Shown in pieces: positions 38,306-48,336 of a stretch of 64,000 nucleotides of DNA. The position numbers were made by a program, and so were the translations under genes. The notes under the pieces were generated by a model. It was not told the origin of the DNA, did not search any database, and saw only the letters and a program-made list of their open reading frames with translations. Within the stretch, counting starts at the first letter, position 1; each line of letters opens with the position of its first letter. Source of the DNA: Acidimicrobiales bacterium AG-414-N20 (GTDB lineage Bacteria > Actinomycetota > Acidimicrobiia > Acidimicrobiales > MedAcidi-G1); NCBI GenBank assembly GCA_003214465.1, contig QCLO01000005.1:36260-100259 (forward strand). The letters run 5' to 3'.

Positions 38306-38334
38306 ACGCTACCCGAGAGCTAAGAAGCGTCCAA
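38306..38334 (-). promoter_or_regulatory. Predicted infA-alpha operon promoter
   Basis: Minus strand: -35 TTGGAC (38334-38329), 17-bp spacer, -10 TAGCGT (38311-38306) followed by TA. It lies in the 146-bp gap between adk and infA, about 85 bp before the CTG start. The -10 differs from the groES/rplM/rplC core by one base. Confidence 0.55.
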
Positions 38335-38367
38335 CCCCTAACCGATACTGTATTTAATTCATTTAAT

Positions 38368-38946
38368 TCAATTTCCACTGATTACCCCGTCAATAACGTT
38401 CTGCAACCGAGAAAAAACCACATCTTCAGTTCCTAATCCGTCTACAACTATCAAATTGTTCCTCTCTTCAAACCATTCCAAGAGTGGAGCTGTCTCATTT
38501 TCGTAGATTTCAAGCCGGCGTTGTATTGCCTCTTCAGTATCATCTGCACGGGATCTATCCAGCATTCGCTGAGTAACCTCATCTACAGGAACTTCCAAAT
38601 TTATGGCAAGATCTAAACTTAATCCACTAGAAAGCAACTCCCCTTCTAAAGCTTCAGCCTGAGCTGAAGTTCTCGGATAACCATCCAAGATGAAACCACT
38701 TTCTAGCACATCATTCATTTCAATACGTTCAGCAACAATTCCATTTATTATTTCGTCAGGAACTAGATCACCCGCGTCCATTATAATTTTTGCTTTTTTA
38801 CCTAATTCAGTCTGCGTCTCGACAGCGGCACGCAACATGTCTCCTGTCGAGATGTGAATAGTTCTATATAACTCACTTAATCTCAAACATTGAGTTCCTT
38901 TTCCAGAACCTTGTCGGCCGAGAATTACTAAACGTAAATTTTTCAT
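38368..38946 (-). CDS. adk: Adenylate kinase (short-lid form)
   Basis: Walker A GRQGSGKGTQCLRL at the start, then GFILDGYPRTSAQAEAL and DRSRADDTEEAIQRRL. The zinc/long lid is missing, as in actinobacterial 180-190-residue enzymes; 192 residues here. Interconverts ATP, AMP and ADP. Follows secY by 21 bp. The usual next gene map (methionine aminopeptidase) is not between adk and infA. Confidence 0.96.
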   Translation of the reverse strand: MKNLRLVILGRQGSGKGTQCLRLSELYRTIHISTGDMLRAAVETQTELGKKAKIIMDAGDLVPDEIINGIVAERIEMNDVLESGFILDGYPRTSAQAEALEGELLSSGLSLDLAINLEVPVDEVTQRMLDRSRADDTEEAIQRRLEIYENETAPLLEWFEERNNLIVVDGLGTEDVVFSRLQNVIDGVISGN

Positions 38947-38967
38947 TTCCTTTTCTCGAAGCCAAAA

Positions 38968-40296
38968 CTACTTCAAGAAACCCTCGTAATTCCTCATCGT
39001 GAGCTGAGAGTCAACCTGTTTCATAGTTTCTAAAGCAACACCCGAAGCAATAAGTATTGAAATACCTACAAATCCAAAACCGCTTGCTCCCGAAGAAGAC
39101 GACCCCACACCTGAAGTCGTATCTAAAAATACGTTTATAAGAATTGACGGAACAAGTGCAACGGACGCCAAAAACAAAGCTCCTGGAAGAGTAATACGAG
39201 ATAAAATCTTCGCTAAGTATCTTTCCGTTTGATAACCCGGACGAATACCAGGCACAAAACCGCCCTGCTTTCTGATTGTGTCCGCTTGACGAACTGGGTC
39301 AAAAGTTATGGCTGTATAGAAATAAGCAAAACCAACTACTAAAAGACCTGTTATAGCAAAGTAAAAAACATTATCTGGTTGAGCAAGATTATTATCCACC
39401 CAACCTCTAAAACCATCCCAAGGTAAAGCCGCAGCTATCAAAACGGGTAAATAAAGAATCGAAGATGCAAAAATTATAGGTATTACTCCTGATTGATTCA
39501 CTTTCAAAGGTATGTAAGTATTTTGGCCTCCATACATGCGCCGCCCAACAACTCGTTTTGCGAACTGAACCGGTATCCGTCTTTGACCTTGTTCAACAAA
39601 AACCACCACAGCAATAATGGCAATTAAAACAGCAAGTACAATTACGAGAGCCACAACACCATTTTCAGCATGAATAAGTGAACCTTGGGCAGGAAAACTA
39701 CTAATAATTGAAATCATTATCAGTAAAGACATCCCGTTACCGATGCCTTTTTGGGTTATCAGCTCTCCCATCCACATAAGAAGTGCTGTTCCTGCGGTCA
39801 GAGTAAGGACTACAACACTCACTGTTCCAATATGAAAATTGGGGAGAAGATTAGCGCCAGAAGAGCCACTAATTGAATTACCACTGTCATTAAACAAAAA
39901 GGCGAAACTAGTGGACTGAATGACTGCGATTATTACTGTCATATACCTAGTCCACTGGGTTATTTTTCTCTGACCAACGGCACCCTGCTGTTGCCATTGC
40001 TCTATTCGAGGTACAACAACCCCAAGAACCTGCATAATGATAGAAGCCGTAATATATGGCATCACTCCAAGAGCAAAAACAGCGAAACTAGTTAATGACC
40101 CTCCTGAAAAAAGCTGCAGGAAAGCTAGAACTCCCCCTTGATTAGCTCTATCTCTCAAGAGTTGTACCTGTTCTACGTCAATGCCCGGTGCCGGAACAAA
40201 AGCCCCAATCCTGTAAAGGAGTATCATTAAAAGAGTAAATAAAATCCTCTTCCTTAAATCTCCTACACGGAACATATTCAACATGCTCTTAAGCAA
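38968..40296 (-). CDS. secY: Preprotein translocase subunit SecY
   Basis: Central pore of the Sec translocon, ten membrane spans. GAFVPAPGIDVEQV in the plug/TM2 region, ITQKGIGNGMSLLIM and QGQRRIPVQFAKRVVGRRM (cytoplasmic loop) are conserved. 442 residues. The start is a TTG at 40296 with GGAG six bases upstream; the next in-frame ATG (40284) has poorer spacing. Follows rplO by 42 bp and leads into adk. Confidence 0.96.
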   Translation of the reverse strand: MLKSMLNMFRVGDLRKRILFTLLMILLYRIGAFVPAPGIDVEQVQLLRDRANQGGVLAFLQLFSGGSLTSFAVFALGVMPYITASIIMQVLGVVVPRIEQWQQQGAVGQRKITQWTRYMTVIIAVIQSTSFAFLFNDSGNSISGSSGANLLPNFHIGTVSVVVLTLTAGTALLMWMGELITQKGIGNGMSLLIMISIISSFPAQGSLIHAENGVVALVIVLAVLIAIIAVVVFVEQGQRRIPVQFAKRVVGRRMYGGQNTYIPLKVNQSGVIPIIFASSILYLPVLIAAALPWDGFRGWVDNNLAQPDNVFYFAITGLLVVGFAYFYTAITFDPVRQADTIRKQGGFVPGIRPGYQTERYLAKILSRITLPGALFLASVALVPSILINVFLDTTSGVGSSSSGASGFGFVGISILIASGVALETMKQVDSQLTMRNYEGFLK

Positions 40297-40338
40297 GGAC
40301 TTCTCCGATCACAAATAATTCCCTTTTATAAATAGACA

Positions 40339-40824
40339 TCATCGATTTGTTAAAGCATTACCTTTAGCAGCTGGTCTTATAGAGAATGGTAGATCTAATT
40401 TCTCCACAGAGCCACCCGCGCTCGTTATAGCTGCTTCAGCAGACGCGGAAATCGCATGTGTTTTAACATTAACAGCACGTTTAATTTCCCCCCTGCCTAA
40501 TACTTTCACTAAAGATTTCTTGGCAATTAAGCCTCTATCGTAAAGTGTCGCGGGGCTTATTTCCGTAAGGCCAGATTCTTCAATTGTGTCCAAATTAACT
40601 GCTTGATATTCAACTCTAAAAGGATTATTAAAACCCTTCAATTTTGGAATTCTCTGAGCAAACGGCATCTGACCACCTTCAAAACCTGCAGGAACTTTGC
40701 TTCGTGCTTTTTGACCTTTCATCCCGCGACCTGCAGTTTTACCACCTTTGCCAGCAATACCTCTAGCTACTCTTTTCGAACGACGTTTCGAACCGGGTGC
40801 TGGTGACAAATCATGAACTTTCAT
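40339..40824 (-). CDS. rplO: 50S ribosomal protein L15
   Basis: LSPAPGSKRRSKRVARGIAGKGGKTAGRGMKGQKAR is the glycine/arginine-rich N-terminal extension that threads into 23S rRNA. 161 residues. One bp after rpmD. Standard spc operon position before secY. Confidence 0.96.
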   Translation of the reverse strand: MKVHDLSPAPGSKRRSKRVARGIAGKGGKTAGRGMKGQKARSKVPAGFEGGQMPFAQRIPKLKGFNNPFRVEYQAVNLDTIEESGLTEISPATLYDRGLIAKKSLVKVLGRGEIKRAVNVKTHAISASAEAAITSAGGSVEKLDLPFSIRPAAKGNALTNR

Positions 40825-40825
40825 A

Positions 40826-41023
40826 TCACTTAACCTCCTGCACTTCCACCAAATGGGGTACTCGAGCCAACATTCCTCTTATTTCAGGTCTATCGGGAAG
40901 AATATTAACTCTTCCTATACGGCCTAAACCCAAAGCCCTAAGAGTGCCACGTTGCTTAGGTTTAGTTCCGATCGAAGACCTAGTTTGTCTTACTCGTAGC
41001 TGTAAATCAGAATCACTATTCAT
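40826..41023 (-). CDS. rpmD: 50S ribosomal protein L30
   Basis: [29 protein letters not shown] is the L30 signature. Of two possible ATGs, 41023 has GGAG seven bases upstream and is preferred; 41029 lies almost on the Shine-Dalgarno. 65 residues. Overlaps the end of rpsE. Confidence 0.95.
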   Translation of the reverse strand: MNSDSDLQLRVRQTRSSIGTKPKQRGTLRALGLGRIGRVNILPDRPEIRGMLARVPHLVEVQEVK

Positions 41024-41612
41024 TATCATTCTCCAATGAGTCCAGTGCTGAAGGATCAGGTTTTCCTATTCCTGCTTCAGCTCTGAGGTATGAATCTAAA
41101 AGAGCCTTAGGGACAAAATCTTCAGCAGGGATTCCCCTCATCTCTGCGATTTCATCAGGTCGCCGTAAACCTTTAAGACCAGCAATAGTTGCTCTGGCCA
41201 CATTTATATGGTTAGCGGAACCTAAAGATTTACACAAAACATCTTGTATCCCAGCTTCCTCTAATACAGCACGCGCTGCGCCTCCTGCTATAACTCCAGT
41301 ACCTGGAGCTGCGGGCTGTAACAAAACACGTCCCGCTCCCATCACACCCTGAATGGTATGAATAATCGTGCTTCCTGCCATTGGGACAGAAAAAACATTT
41401 CGTTTTGCCTCTTCAGTACCTTTTTGGATTGCCAAAGGCACCTCTTTAGCCTTCCCATAGCCAAGCCCCACTCGACCTGCACCATCTCCAATCACTACAA
41501 GTGCTGTAAAGGAAAAACGCCTACCACCCTTTACAACTTTGGCAACACGATTTATATGCACTACTCGTGATTCTCTAAGAGGAATCATTTCAGCTGATGT
41601 TTCAACGGTCAT
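41016..41612 (-). CDS. rpsE: 30S ribosomal protein S5
   Basis: [27 protein letters not shown] and [18 protein letters not shown] are the double-stranded-RNA-binding core. [18 protein letters not shown] follows. 198 residues, with a short acidic tail (LDSLENDNE). Involved in decoding fidelity. Its ATG shares the last base of the rplR stop. Confidence 0.97.
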   Translation of the reverse strand: MTVETSAEMIPLRESRVVHINRVAKVVKGGRRFSFTALVVIGDGAGRVGLGYGKAKEVPLAIQKGTEEAKRNVFSVPMAGSTIIHTIQGVMGAGRVLLQPAAPGTGVIAGGAARAVLEEAGIQDVLCKSLGSANHINVARATIAGLKGLRRPDEIAEMRGIPAEDFVPKALLDSYLRAEAGIGKPDPSALDSLENDNE

Positions 41613-41971
41613 CAGAACTCCAACCCTTCTTTTCTAGCTGCATCGGCCAGAGCAGCCACACGCCCGTGATACCTATAACCACTTCGATCAAAAACTACTT
41701 TTTGGACACCTGCTTCATTGGCTCGGTTTGCAATTTGACGCCCAACCTCTACGGCAGCATCAATACCCCGAACCCCATTAGCAATACCATCCTGTTGAGT
41801 CGATGCAGAAACTAATGTCTTACCAACTTCATCATTTATTAACTGTGCAGATATGTGCTTGCTGGATCTAAAAACAACTAACCTTGGGCGATTTTCGGTC
41901 CCAAAAACTGATTTGCGTATCCGTCTATGACGACGATGACGCCCAGCACGTCTATCAGATTTAATACTCAC
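41612..41971 (-). CDS. rplR: 50S ribosomal protein L18
   Basis: 5S rRNA-binding protein: [19 protein letters not shown] basic start, [18 protein letters not shown], and the C-terminal [20 protein letters not shown]. 119 residues. Overlaps rplF by 4 bp. Confidence 0.96.
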   Translation of the reverse strand: MSIKSDRRAGRHRRHRRIRKSVFGTENRPRLVVFRSSKHISAQLINDEVGKTLVSASTQQDGIANGVRGIDAAVEVGRQIANRANEAGVQKVVFDRSGYRYHGRVAALADAARKEGLEF

Positions 41972-42504
41972 TTCGCCGCCTTTCCGGCTTTACGCGCCAC
42001 ATATTCTCCTGCATATCTAATACCTTTTCCTTTATAAGGTTCTGGTTTACGATAACTTCTGATATCGGCAGCAACCTGACCAACCACTTCTTTATTTATC
42101 CCTGAAACAATTATTTGAGTAGGTTCTGGAACATCGAAAGTAATACCTTCTGGTGCTTTCACTTTAATAGGGTGACTAAAACCAAGCTGTAATTCGAGCC
42201 CGTCGCCACTTTTTGCCGCTCTGTAACCAACTCCCACTATTTCTAACTCTTTCTTGAAACCCTCAGAAACTCCTATAACCATATTGTTTATTAAAGATCT
42301 GGTAAGTCCATGCAAAGCCTTGTTTTTTCGATCATCACTTGGTCTTTCAACTAAAACAGCACCGTCTTCTTCGCGAACATCGATTTCACCCGGTAGATCT
42401 AGATCTAAAGACCCTTTAGGACCTTTGACTCCCACATTTCTCCCTTGGATAGAAATTTGCACATCAGATGGGACAGAAATTGGTTCTTTTCCTATTCTCG
42501 ACAT
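41968..42504 (-). CDS. rplF: 50S ribosomal protein L6
   Basis: [17 protein letters not shown] start, [11 protein letters not shown], and C-terminal signature [22 protein letters not shown]. 178 residues. Two L6 repeats of the usual fold. Follows rpsH by 12 bp. Confidence 0.97.
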   Translation of the reverse strand: MSRIGKEPISVPSDVQISIQGRNVGVKGPKGSLDLDLPGEIDVREEDGAVLVERPSDDRKNKALHGLTRSLINNMVIGVSEGFKKELEIVGVGYRAAKSGDGLELQLGFSHPIKVKAPEGITFDVPEPTQIIVSGINKEVVGQVAADIRSYRKPEPYKGKGIRYAGEYVARKAGKAAK

Positions 42505-42516
42505 TTTCCTCTCCTT

Positions 42517-42921
42517 TTACCAGACGTAACAAAGAATTTCGCCACCCATACGTCGACGGCGAGCCTCTCTATCACTCATGAGCCCTTTACTTGTACTCAC
42601 TACAGCTACACCCAATCCACCAAGAACACGAGGAATTTTATCTGACTTGGTATAAACCCTTAATCCAGGTTTAGATACTCTTTTTATTCCACTGATTACA
42701 CGTTCACGCGAATCTGTGTACTTCATCGTTATAGACAGAACATTACCTGTTGCCCTTTCTGAAGTACTTACATCAAAGTCAGTAATATAACCCTCTTCTT
42801 TTAATAAATCAGCAAGAGCGATTTTTTGTTTTGATGAAGGCATAGCAACTCCTTCATGCATTGCCTGATTTGCATTACGTATACGAGTAAGCATGTCTGC
42901 TACTGGATCTGTCATTGTCAT
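42517..42921 (-). CDS. rpsH: 30S ribosomal protein S8
   Basis: [21 protein letters not shown] and C-terminal [26 protein letters not shown]. 134 residues. Central-domain 16S rRNA binder and, in E. coli, the translational repressor of the spc operon. Whether that control exists here is not shown. Confidence 0.97.
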   Translation of the reverse strand: MTMTDPVADMLTRIRNANQAMHEGVAMPSSKQKIALADLLKEEGYITDFDVSTSERATGNVLSITMKYTDSRERVISGIKRVSKPGLRVYTKSDKIPRVLGGLGVAVVSTSKGLMSDREARRRRMGGEILCYVW

Positions 42922-42934
42922 AATCGCCCTCCTC

Positions 42935-43120
42935 TCACCAACTCGATTTAGTTAAGCCAGGTATTTCACCCGCTAAAGCCATTTCGCGCAGACATACACG
43001 ACAAAGACCGAAATCTCTGTATACAGAACGCGGTCTACCGCACCTTCCACATCGCGTATAAGCCCGAACTTTAAATTTCGGAGTTTTCTTTTGTTTGTTC
43101 ACTAAAGCTTTTTTAGCCAC
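42935..43120 (-). CDS. rpsN: 30S ribosomal protein S14, zinc type (type Z)
   Basis: 61 residues with C-x2-C (CGRC) and C-x2-C (CRVC) forming a zinc ribbon, ending [11 protein letters not shown]. This is the short zinc-binding S14 of Gram-positives. Shares one base with rplE. Confidence 0.96.
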   Translation of the reverse strand: MAKKALVNKQKKTPKFKVRAYTRCGRCGRPRSVYRDFGLCRVCLREMALAGEIPGLTKSSW

Positions 43121-43686
43121 TAGGAAGCCTCCACTCGGAATGGGAAACCAAGAGCTGTAAGTAAAGCCCTTCCACCCATATCATCAGATGCTGAAGTAAC
43201 GATAGTTATATCCATACCTCGCACACGGTCAATTTTGTCATATTCAATTTCTGGAAAAATTAGTTGCTCTGTAACACCCAACGTGTAATTTCCATTACCA
43301 TCAAAGGCCTTTACACTACAACCTCTAAAGTCACGAACTCGCGGTATGGCGAGGTTCATAAGTCGATCTAAAAATTCATACATTCTATTTCCTCTAAGCG
43401 TGGCTTTAGCTCCAATCGCTTGACCTTCACGAAGTCTAAAATTTGAGATTGAAGTCTTAGCTTTTGTAACTATAGGTTTTTGACCAGTAATCAATTCCAT
43501 GTCAGCCAATGCACCATCAAGAGCTTTTGACTGCTGGGCTGCCTCGCCGACTCCCATATTCACAACTACTTTCACTAATTTCGGAACTTGCATCGTATTG
43601 GATAGACCAAGTTCAGCTTGTAGGGCTCCACGCAACTCGGTCTCATACCTTTGTCGAAGACCGAAAGGAGTTTTAGTTTCAACCAT
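43120..43686 (-). CDS. rplE: 50S ribosomal protein L5
   Basis: 5S rRNA-binding protein. [39 protein letters not shown] and [16 protein letters not shown] are canonical. 188 residues. Overlaps the end of rplX by 8 bp. Confidence 0.97.
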   Translation of the reverse strand: MVETKTPFGLRQRYETELRGALQAELGLSNTMQVPKLVKVVVNMGVGEAAQQSKALDGALADMELITGQKPIVTKAKTSISNFRLREGQAIGAKATLRGNRMYEFLDRLMNLAIPRVRDFRGCSVKAFDGNGNYTLGVTEQLIFPEIEYDKIDRVRGMDITIVTSASDDMGGRALLTALGFPFRVEAS

Positions 43687-43993
43687 CTAGATCAACTCCT
43701 GTTCGTTTACAGACCCTTACTTTCTCTCCTGATTCACTAAGTCGATAGCCAACTCTTGTGGGCTTTCCATCAGATGGACTCAAAAGCGCCACATTTGAGG
43801 CATCTATTGGCATAGTTTTGTCAATTATGCCCCCCTGCATTGTCTCAGATGTGGCTTTTTGATGACGCTTCACTTGGTTGACGCCTTCAATAATCACCGC
43901 ATTTCGTTGAGGGATAACACGGCTAATTTCACCTTCACGACCTTTGTCTTTTCCGGCCAAAACTCTTACTTGATCACCTTTTTTTATTCTCAT
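43679..43993 (-). CDS. rplX: 50S ribosomal protein L24
   Basis: KOW motif [21 protein letters not shown] at the start, then [14 protein letters not shown]. 104 residues. Assembly initiator of the 50S subunit. Follows rplN with no gap. Confidence 0.96.
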   Translation of the reverse strand: MRIKKGDQVRVLAGKDKGREGEISRVIPQRNAVIIEGVNQVKRHQKATSETMQGGIIDKTMPIDASNVALLSPSDGKPTRVGYRLSESGEKVRVCKRTGVDLDG

Positions 43994-44362
43994 CTAAATC
44001 ACCTCTGGCGCTAAAGAAACAATCCTCATGAATTTTTTCTCTCGCAGTTCTCTGCCTACCGGACCAAAAATACGCGTTCCTCTTGGTTGATTTTGATCAT
44101 CTATCAATACAGCAGCATTCTCATCAAAACGTATATAAGAACCATCCAAGCGTCGTGACTCCTTTGCAGTGCGGACCACTACGCATTTAACAACTTCGCC
44201 TTTTTTTACTGCAGCTCCAGGATTTGCATCTTTAACAGTCGCTGTAAAAATGTCCCCAACAGACGCGTACCTGCGCCTAGTTCCCCCTAAAACCTTTATA
44301 CACAAGACTTCACGGGCTCCTGAATTGTCAGCCACCTTTAGGCGGGTTTCCTGCTGAATCAT
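43994..44362 (-). CDS. rplN: 50S ribosomal protein L14
   Basis: [27 protein letters not shown] start and [29 protein letters not shown] end. 122 residues, the canonical L14 length. First gene of the spc block after rpsQ, sharing one base with it. Confidence 0.97.
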   Translation of the reverse strand: MIQQETRLKVADNSGAREVLCIKVLGGTRRRYASVGDIFTATVKDANPGAAVKKGEVVKCVVVRTAKESRRLDGSYIRFDENAAVLIDDQNQPRGTRIFGPVGRELREKKFMRIVSLAPEVI

Positions 44363-44673
44363 TACTTCGCCCTCTCTAGAACTTCAATAAGTCTCCAACG
44401 CTTCGTTTTTGACAAGGGCCGAGTTTCTTGAATCCTTACACGATCTCCGATATTTAATTGATTTTCTTCATCATGTGTTTGAAACTTTTTTGTCCGTTGA
44501 ACTGTTTTTCCATATCTACGATGACGAACTCTGTCTACAGTTTCCACTACCGCAGTTTTATCTTGAACTACAGAAACAACTAAACCTTCACGCACTTTAC
44601 GTCGATTAATCCTTGTTGAAATCATTTCACTGTTTATCTCTTGTTCGTCAGTCATTTGTTCATCAGTCATCAT
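44362..44673 (-). CDS. rpsQ: 30S ribosomal protein S17
   Basis: OB-fold S17 core from [23 protein letters not shown] to [14 protein letters not shown]. The N-terminus carries a short tandem duplication [10 protein letters not shown] encoded by a 15-base repeat, so three ATGs are possible (44673, 44670, 44655). The frame overlaps the acidic tail of rpmC. 103 residues at the longest. Confidence 0.95.
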   Translation of the reverse strand: MMTDEQMTDEQEINSEMISTRINRRKVREGLVVSVVQDKTAVVETVDRVRHRRYGKTVQRTKKFQTHDEENQLNIGDRVRIQETRPLSKTKRWRLIEVLERAK

Positions 44674-44905
44674 CCAACTCCTCGCCGTTGTCCAAAGAAA
44701 AATCTTCAGCAGCAGAAATTTCTCTTTCTCTTAATTCGGTTAATACTCTCGCCACTTCGCGTTTAACTTGACCCAATCGAGAGTGATTTTCCAACTGGCC
44801 AGTTGCAAGTTGAAATCTAAGATTAAAAAGTTCTTCTTTTGAATCATTAAAACGTTCAAGCAAGTCAGTATCACCGAGGTCTCTTAAACTCTTTTTCCTA
44901 GCCAC
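44663..44905 (-). CDS. rpmC: 50S ribosomal protein L29
   Basis: Coiled-coil L29 core ([48 protein letters not shown]). At 80 residues it exceeds the usual ~65 because of an acidic tail ([16 protein letters not shown]). Shares one base with rplP. Confidence 0.95.
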   Translation of the reverse strand: MARKKSLRDLGDTDLLERFNDSKEELFNLRFQLATGQLENHSRLGQVKREVARVLTELREREISAAEDFSLDNGEELDDD

Positions 44906-45321
44906 TAGAACCCCTCCTCTCGCTGGACAAAACGAGCTTTTATTGGAAGTTTTTGTATAGCTCTTTCGATAGCTTCACGTGCAACTTGAGTGTCGCTATA
45001 AGACAATTCAAAAAGAATTCTTCCTGGTCGTACTACAGCAACCCATTTCTCGGGATTTCCTTTACCTGAACCCATACGGGTTTCAGCAGGTTTCTCCGTG
45101 ACAGGTTTATCTGGGAAAACATTTATCCATACTTTTCCACCACGTTTAATGTGACGCGTCATAGCAATTCGAGCAGCCTCTATCTGGCGTGAAGTTATCC
45201 ATCCAGGCTCAAGTGCTTGTAGACCATATTCACCAAAATTTACCCAGTTGTGCCCTTTGGACATTCCCCGGCTTCTTCCGCGTTGATGTTTACGGTGACG
45301 AACTTTTTTCGGCATAAGCAT
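44905..45321 (-). CDS. rplP: 50S ribosomal protein L16
   Basis: [48 protein letters not shown], and the [23 protein letters not shown] loop near the A site. 138 residues from ATG 45321, or 136 from ATG 45315, which matches the family start. Two bp after rpsC. Confidence 0.96.
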   Translation of the reverse strand: MLMPKKVRHRKHQRGRSRGMSKGHNWVNFGEYGLQALEPGWITSRQIEAARIAMTRHIKRGGKVWINVFPDKPVTEKPAETRMGSGKGNPEKWVAVVRPGRILFELSYSDTQVAREAIERAIQKLPIKARFVQREEGF

Positions 45322-45323
45322 TT

Positions 45324-46256
45324 CTAATCACCATCCCCTGAACGGAAATGTGGTGTTTCAGTGTGTTCCCGTGTGGAAGCCTCAATAGCCTCTTCCTCGG
45401 CTAACAAACGCTCAAATTCCGCGTCGCCTTCTTTAACAAGAGGAGCCATTTCATCTACTGCTTCTTCTTCAGTTGCCTCAGTAGGATCTACCTCTGTCAC
45501 AGAATCGGCAGTTCTCTTCCTTCCTGCAGCTGAAGAAATAACTCCACGAGACTTACTCTGACCAGATGTCTCACCCGCAGCCATGGCAGCTTCACGAGAG
45601 ATTTTATCTTCAAGGCGCGACTTATAAGGAAGTATGTCACCCTTATATATCCAAACTTTTACACCAAGAATGCCATAAGTCGTATCGGCCTCACGGAAAC
45701 CGTAGTCAATATCAGCTCTCAAAGTATGTAGCGGAACTCTTCCTTCTCTATACCACTCTGTTCGAGACATTTCAGCTCCACCTAAACGGCCAGAACACTG
45801 AACCCTAATCCCTAAAGCACCAGCTTTTTGTGCATTCTGAACAGCTCTCTTCATAGCTCTTCTGAAAGCAACTCTGCCGGTAAGTTGGTCAGCAACCCCT
45901 TGAGCAATCAAAGCCGCATCTAATTCAGGCTCCTTTATTTCTTGAATATTTAGCTGAACTTGAAGATTCCCAGAAATTTTACCCAAACCTTTTCTTAGGC
46001 GATCTGCTTCTGCGCCTTTCCTACCAATTACTATTCCGGGTCTGGCCGTATGCACATCGACTCTTAAACGGTCACGAGTGCGTTCAACTTCCACACGGCT
46101 TATTGCAGCATGAGGTAGTTCTGTCATCAAGAAATCACGAATCTTCCAATCCTCCAAAAGATTGTCAGCATATTCCTGACGTGTTGCGAACCACCGAGAC
46201 TTCCAGTCAGTTGTTACACCAAGTCTAAATCCGTAAGGATTAACCTTTTGACCCAT
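45324..46256 (-). CDS. rpsC: 30S ribosomal protein S3 with acidic C-terminal tail
   Basis: [24 protein letters not shown] start, KH domain [21 protein letters not shown] segment near residue 75, and the C-terminal S3 domain around [31 protein letters not shown]. The normal protein ends near residue 215. Here about 90 more residues follow, rich in E, S and T ([18 protein letters not shown]... and [11 protein letters not shown]). Actinobacterial S3 often has some tail, but this one is long. 310 residues. Confidence 0.96.
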   Translation of the reverse strand: MGQKVNPYGFRLGVTTDWKSRWFATRQEYADNLLEDWKIRDFLMTELPHAAISRVEVERTRDRLRVDVHTARPGIVIGRKGAEADRLRKGLGKISGNLQVQLNIQEIKEPELDAALIAQGVADQLTGRVAFRRAMKRAVQNAQKAGALGIRVQCSGRLGGAEMSRTEWYREGRVPLHTLRADIDYGFREADTTYGILGVKVWIYKGDILPYKSRLEDKISREAAMAAGETSGQSKSRGVISSAAGRKRTADSVTEVDPTEATEEEAVDEMAPLVKEGDAEFERLLAEEEAIEASTREHTETPHFRSGDGD

Positions 46257-46930
46257 TAGTTGGCCTCTTTTTCGTTTTGTTCATCATTTTCACTATCACC
46301 TTCAGAATCTTCTTCAATCACATCTTCTTCAACAGACTCTTCATCTTCAGAATCTTCTTCAATCACATCTTCTTCAACAGACTCTTCATCTTCAGAATCT
46401 TCAACAATCACATCTTCTTCAACAGACTCTTCTTTAGAAGAAGCAGCTTTCCTCTTTTTTGATTTTGGCTCCTCTTCGAATTCTGCTTCAGGCTCAAGAT
46501 TTTTATTTGCATTTTTTAATTCAGCTCGAGTCTGAAAAGCTTCTAACTCTGACTCTGAATAACGCGAAACAACTACTGTCAAATGGCAAGTCCTTTTAAA
46601 AATTGAAGTTGCTCGTCCGCGCGCTCTGGGTCTAAACCTTTTTAAAGTAGGGCCCTCATCAGCAAAGCACTCTGAAACAAAAAGTTCTTCTTGAGGAATT
46701 CCATTATTATTATTTGCATTCGCTACCGCTGAATTTAAACAACCGGAAATAACTTCTGAAACTGATCTTTCGCTAAAAGCCAAAATTTCTTCAGCCCTTG
46801 CAACAGACTTGCTGCGAATTTGATTTAGCACAGGTCTAGCTTTATGCGCAGAGACACGAGCATAGCGAACAACTGATCTCGTGCTTTCACGGTTTTCAAC
46901 TCTGGATAAAGAACCATCTAAAGAAACCAT
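46256..46930 (-). CDS. rplV: 50S ribosomal protein L22 with long acidic repeat tail
   Basis: The L22 core (~res 20-130) has [20 protein letters not shown] and [24 protein letters not shown], the tunnel-lining beta-hairpin. Beyond it come about 95 highly acidic residues with three copies of a 15-residue unit of the form SVEEDVIxEDSEDEE. 224 residues in all, against roughly 110-130 normally. The extension lies at the C-terminus on the ribosome surface. Start [10 protein letters not shown] is ATG at 46930, adjoining rpsS. Confidence 0.95.
   Translation of the reverse strand: MVSLDGSLSRVENRESTRSVVRYARVSAHKARPVLNQIRSKSVARAEEILAFSERSVSEVISGCLNSAVANANNNNGIPQEELFVSECFADEGPTLKRFRPRARGRATSIFKRTCHLTVVVSRYSESELEAFQTRAELKNANKNLEPEAEFEEEPKSKKRKAASSKEESVEEDVIVEDSEDEESVEEDVIEEDSEDEESVEEDVIEEDSEGDSENDEQNEKEAN
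46301..46435. repeat. Three 45-bp tandem repeats inside rplV
   Basis: Copies begin at 46301, 46346 and 46391 with exact 45-bp periodicity and very few differences. They encode the acidic 15-residue units of the L22 tail. High nucleotide identity suggests recent duplication; copy number may vary between strains. Confidence 0.9.
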
Positions 46931-47205
46931 TAGTTTGTAGCCCTCTCCTGACCGCTATGGGAACGAAAAGTTCTTGTGGGTGCGAATTCACCCAATTTGT
47001 GACCAACCATTGACTCTGTAATGAACACAGGGATATGTTTCCTGCCATCATGAACTGCGATCGTATGACCCAACATGTCTGGCACAATTGTTGAACGCCG
47101 TGACCAGGTTTGAATTACTCTCTTTTCACCTGAACCATTCATAACATCCACCTTTTTTAAAAGGTGATCATCAACAAAAGGTCCTTTTTTTAAACTTCGT
47201 GGCAT
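46930..47205 (-). CDS. rpsS: 30S ribosomal protein S19
   Basis: [50 protein letters not shown] and [14 protein letters not shown] are S19 hallmarks. 91 residues. Its stop shares a base with the rplV start; it begins 5 bp after rplB. Confidence 0.97.
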   Translation of the reverse strand: MPRSLKKGPFVDDHLLKKVDVMNGSGEKRVIQTWSRRSTIVPDMLGHTIAVHDGRKHIPVFITESMVGHKLGEFAPTRTFRSHSGQERATN

Positions 47206-47210
47206 AACTT

Positions 47211-48044
47211 TTACCTCCGTCCCCTTCCGCGACGACGTCTAACGATCATCTTGTCTGAATGTTTTCCTCTTTTTCGAGTACGTCCTTCTGGCTTACCCCA
47301 AGGAGAAACAGGATGACGACCACCAGATGACTTACCTTCACCACCACCTAATGGGTGATCTACCGGGTTCATAGCAACACCACGTGATTGAGGTCTTACA
47401 CCTTTCCACCTATTACGTCCGGCTTTTCCAATACTGATTAATTCATGTTCTTGATTACCAACTTCTCCAATTGTTGCACGACAATCGATCCTCACTCTTC
47501 GCATCTCACTGCTTGGAAGTCGTAAGGTCGCAAAGTCTCCCTCTTTAGCAACTAACTGAATACTGGAACCAGCACTACGCGCTAATTGGCCTCCACCCTC
47601 TGGATGCAACTCAACATTATGAACAACTGTTCCAACAGGGATGTAACGAAGAGGCAGTGCGTTTCCAGAACGTATTTCACTTCCTTGTCCTGACCTAAGT
47701 ACGTCACCTACTTCAACACCACGCGGAGCCAAAATATAACGCTTCTCACCATCATGGTAATGCAGTAACAGAATCCTGCAGCTTCGATTTGGATCGTATT
47801 CAACAGCAGCAACAGTTGCTGGAACACCATCTTTATTCCGCCTGAAATCAATAACTCTGTACTTCTGTTTATGCCCACCGCCGCGATGACGCGAAGTTTT
47901 ACGACCGTAATTATTACGCCCACCGGTTGAGACTTTTTTCTCGACCAAATTTCGTTCAGGAGTAGTTTTGGTTATTTCTGAGAAATCTGCAACCGTTTGA
48001 AATCGTCTTCCGGGACTAGTTGGCTTACGTTGTCGCTGGGGCAT
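47211..48044 (-). CDS. rplB: 50S ribosomal protein L2
   Basis: Core peptidyl-transferase-centre protein. [22 protein letters not shown], and [21 protein letters not shown] with the conserved His. ATG 48044 is chosen: GAGG lies six bases before it and the family starts [15 protein letters not shown] frame from 48083 would overlap rplW. 277 residues. Confidence 0.97.
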   Translation of the reverse strand: MPQRQRKPTSPGRRFQTVADFSEITKTTPERNLVEKKVSTGGRNNYGRKTSRHRGGGHKQKYRVIDFRRNKDGVPATVAAVEYDPNRSCRILLLHYHDGEKRYILAPRGVEVGDVLRSGQGSEIRSGNALPLRYIPVGTVVHNVELHPEGGGQLARSAGSSIQLVAKEGDFATLRLPSSEMRRVRIDCRATIGEVGNQEHELISIGKAGRNRWKGVRPQSRGVAMNPVDHPLGGGEGKSSGGRHPVSPWGKPEGRTRKRGKHSDKMIVRRRRGRGRR

Positions 48045-48045
48045 A

Positions 48046-48336
48046 TCAGACCTCAAACAATTCGATAGAGTCGCCTTCTGCAAGGGTCACGTAAGCCCTT
48101 TTTACATCAGGTCGTTTGGACATAGTTGGTTTACGACGATTTCTCTTCAATTTTCCTTTGCGGTTTAAAGTGTTTACTTTCAAAACACTTACATCGAAAA
48201 TTGTTTCAACAGCATCTCGGATTTCTGGTTTAGAAGCAGACTTATGAACTTCAAAAGCAAAAACATTCTGCTCTAGAAGAGCAAACGACTTCTCCGAGAC
48301 AATTGGTCTAATAATCACGTCTCTGAGGTCTTTCAT
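48046..48336 (-). CDS. rplW: 50S ribosomal protein L23
   Basis: [24 protein letters not shown] and [23 protein letters not shown]. 96 residues. Exit-tunnel protein and docking site for trigger factor and SRP. Overlaps rplD by 4 bp and ends two bases before the rplB start. Confidence 0.97.
   Translation of the reverse strand: MKDLRDVIIRPIVSEKSFALLEQNVFAFEVHKSASKPEIRDAVETIFDVSVLKVNTLNRKGKLKRNRRKPTMSKRPDVKRAYVTLAEGDSIELFEV

Noticed and set aside
46260..46535. Ser-rich plus-strand frame over rplV
   Set aside because: It is the complement of the Glu/Asp-rich 45-bp repeats; the repeat period (15 codons) keeps any frame open.
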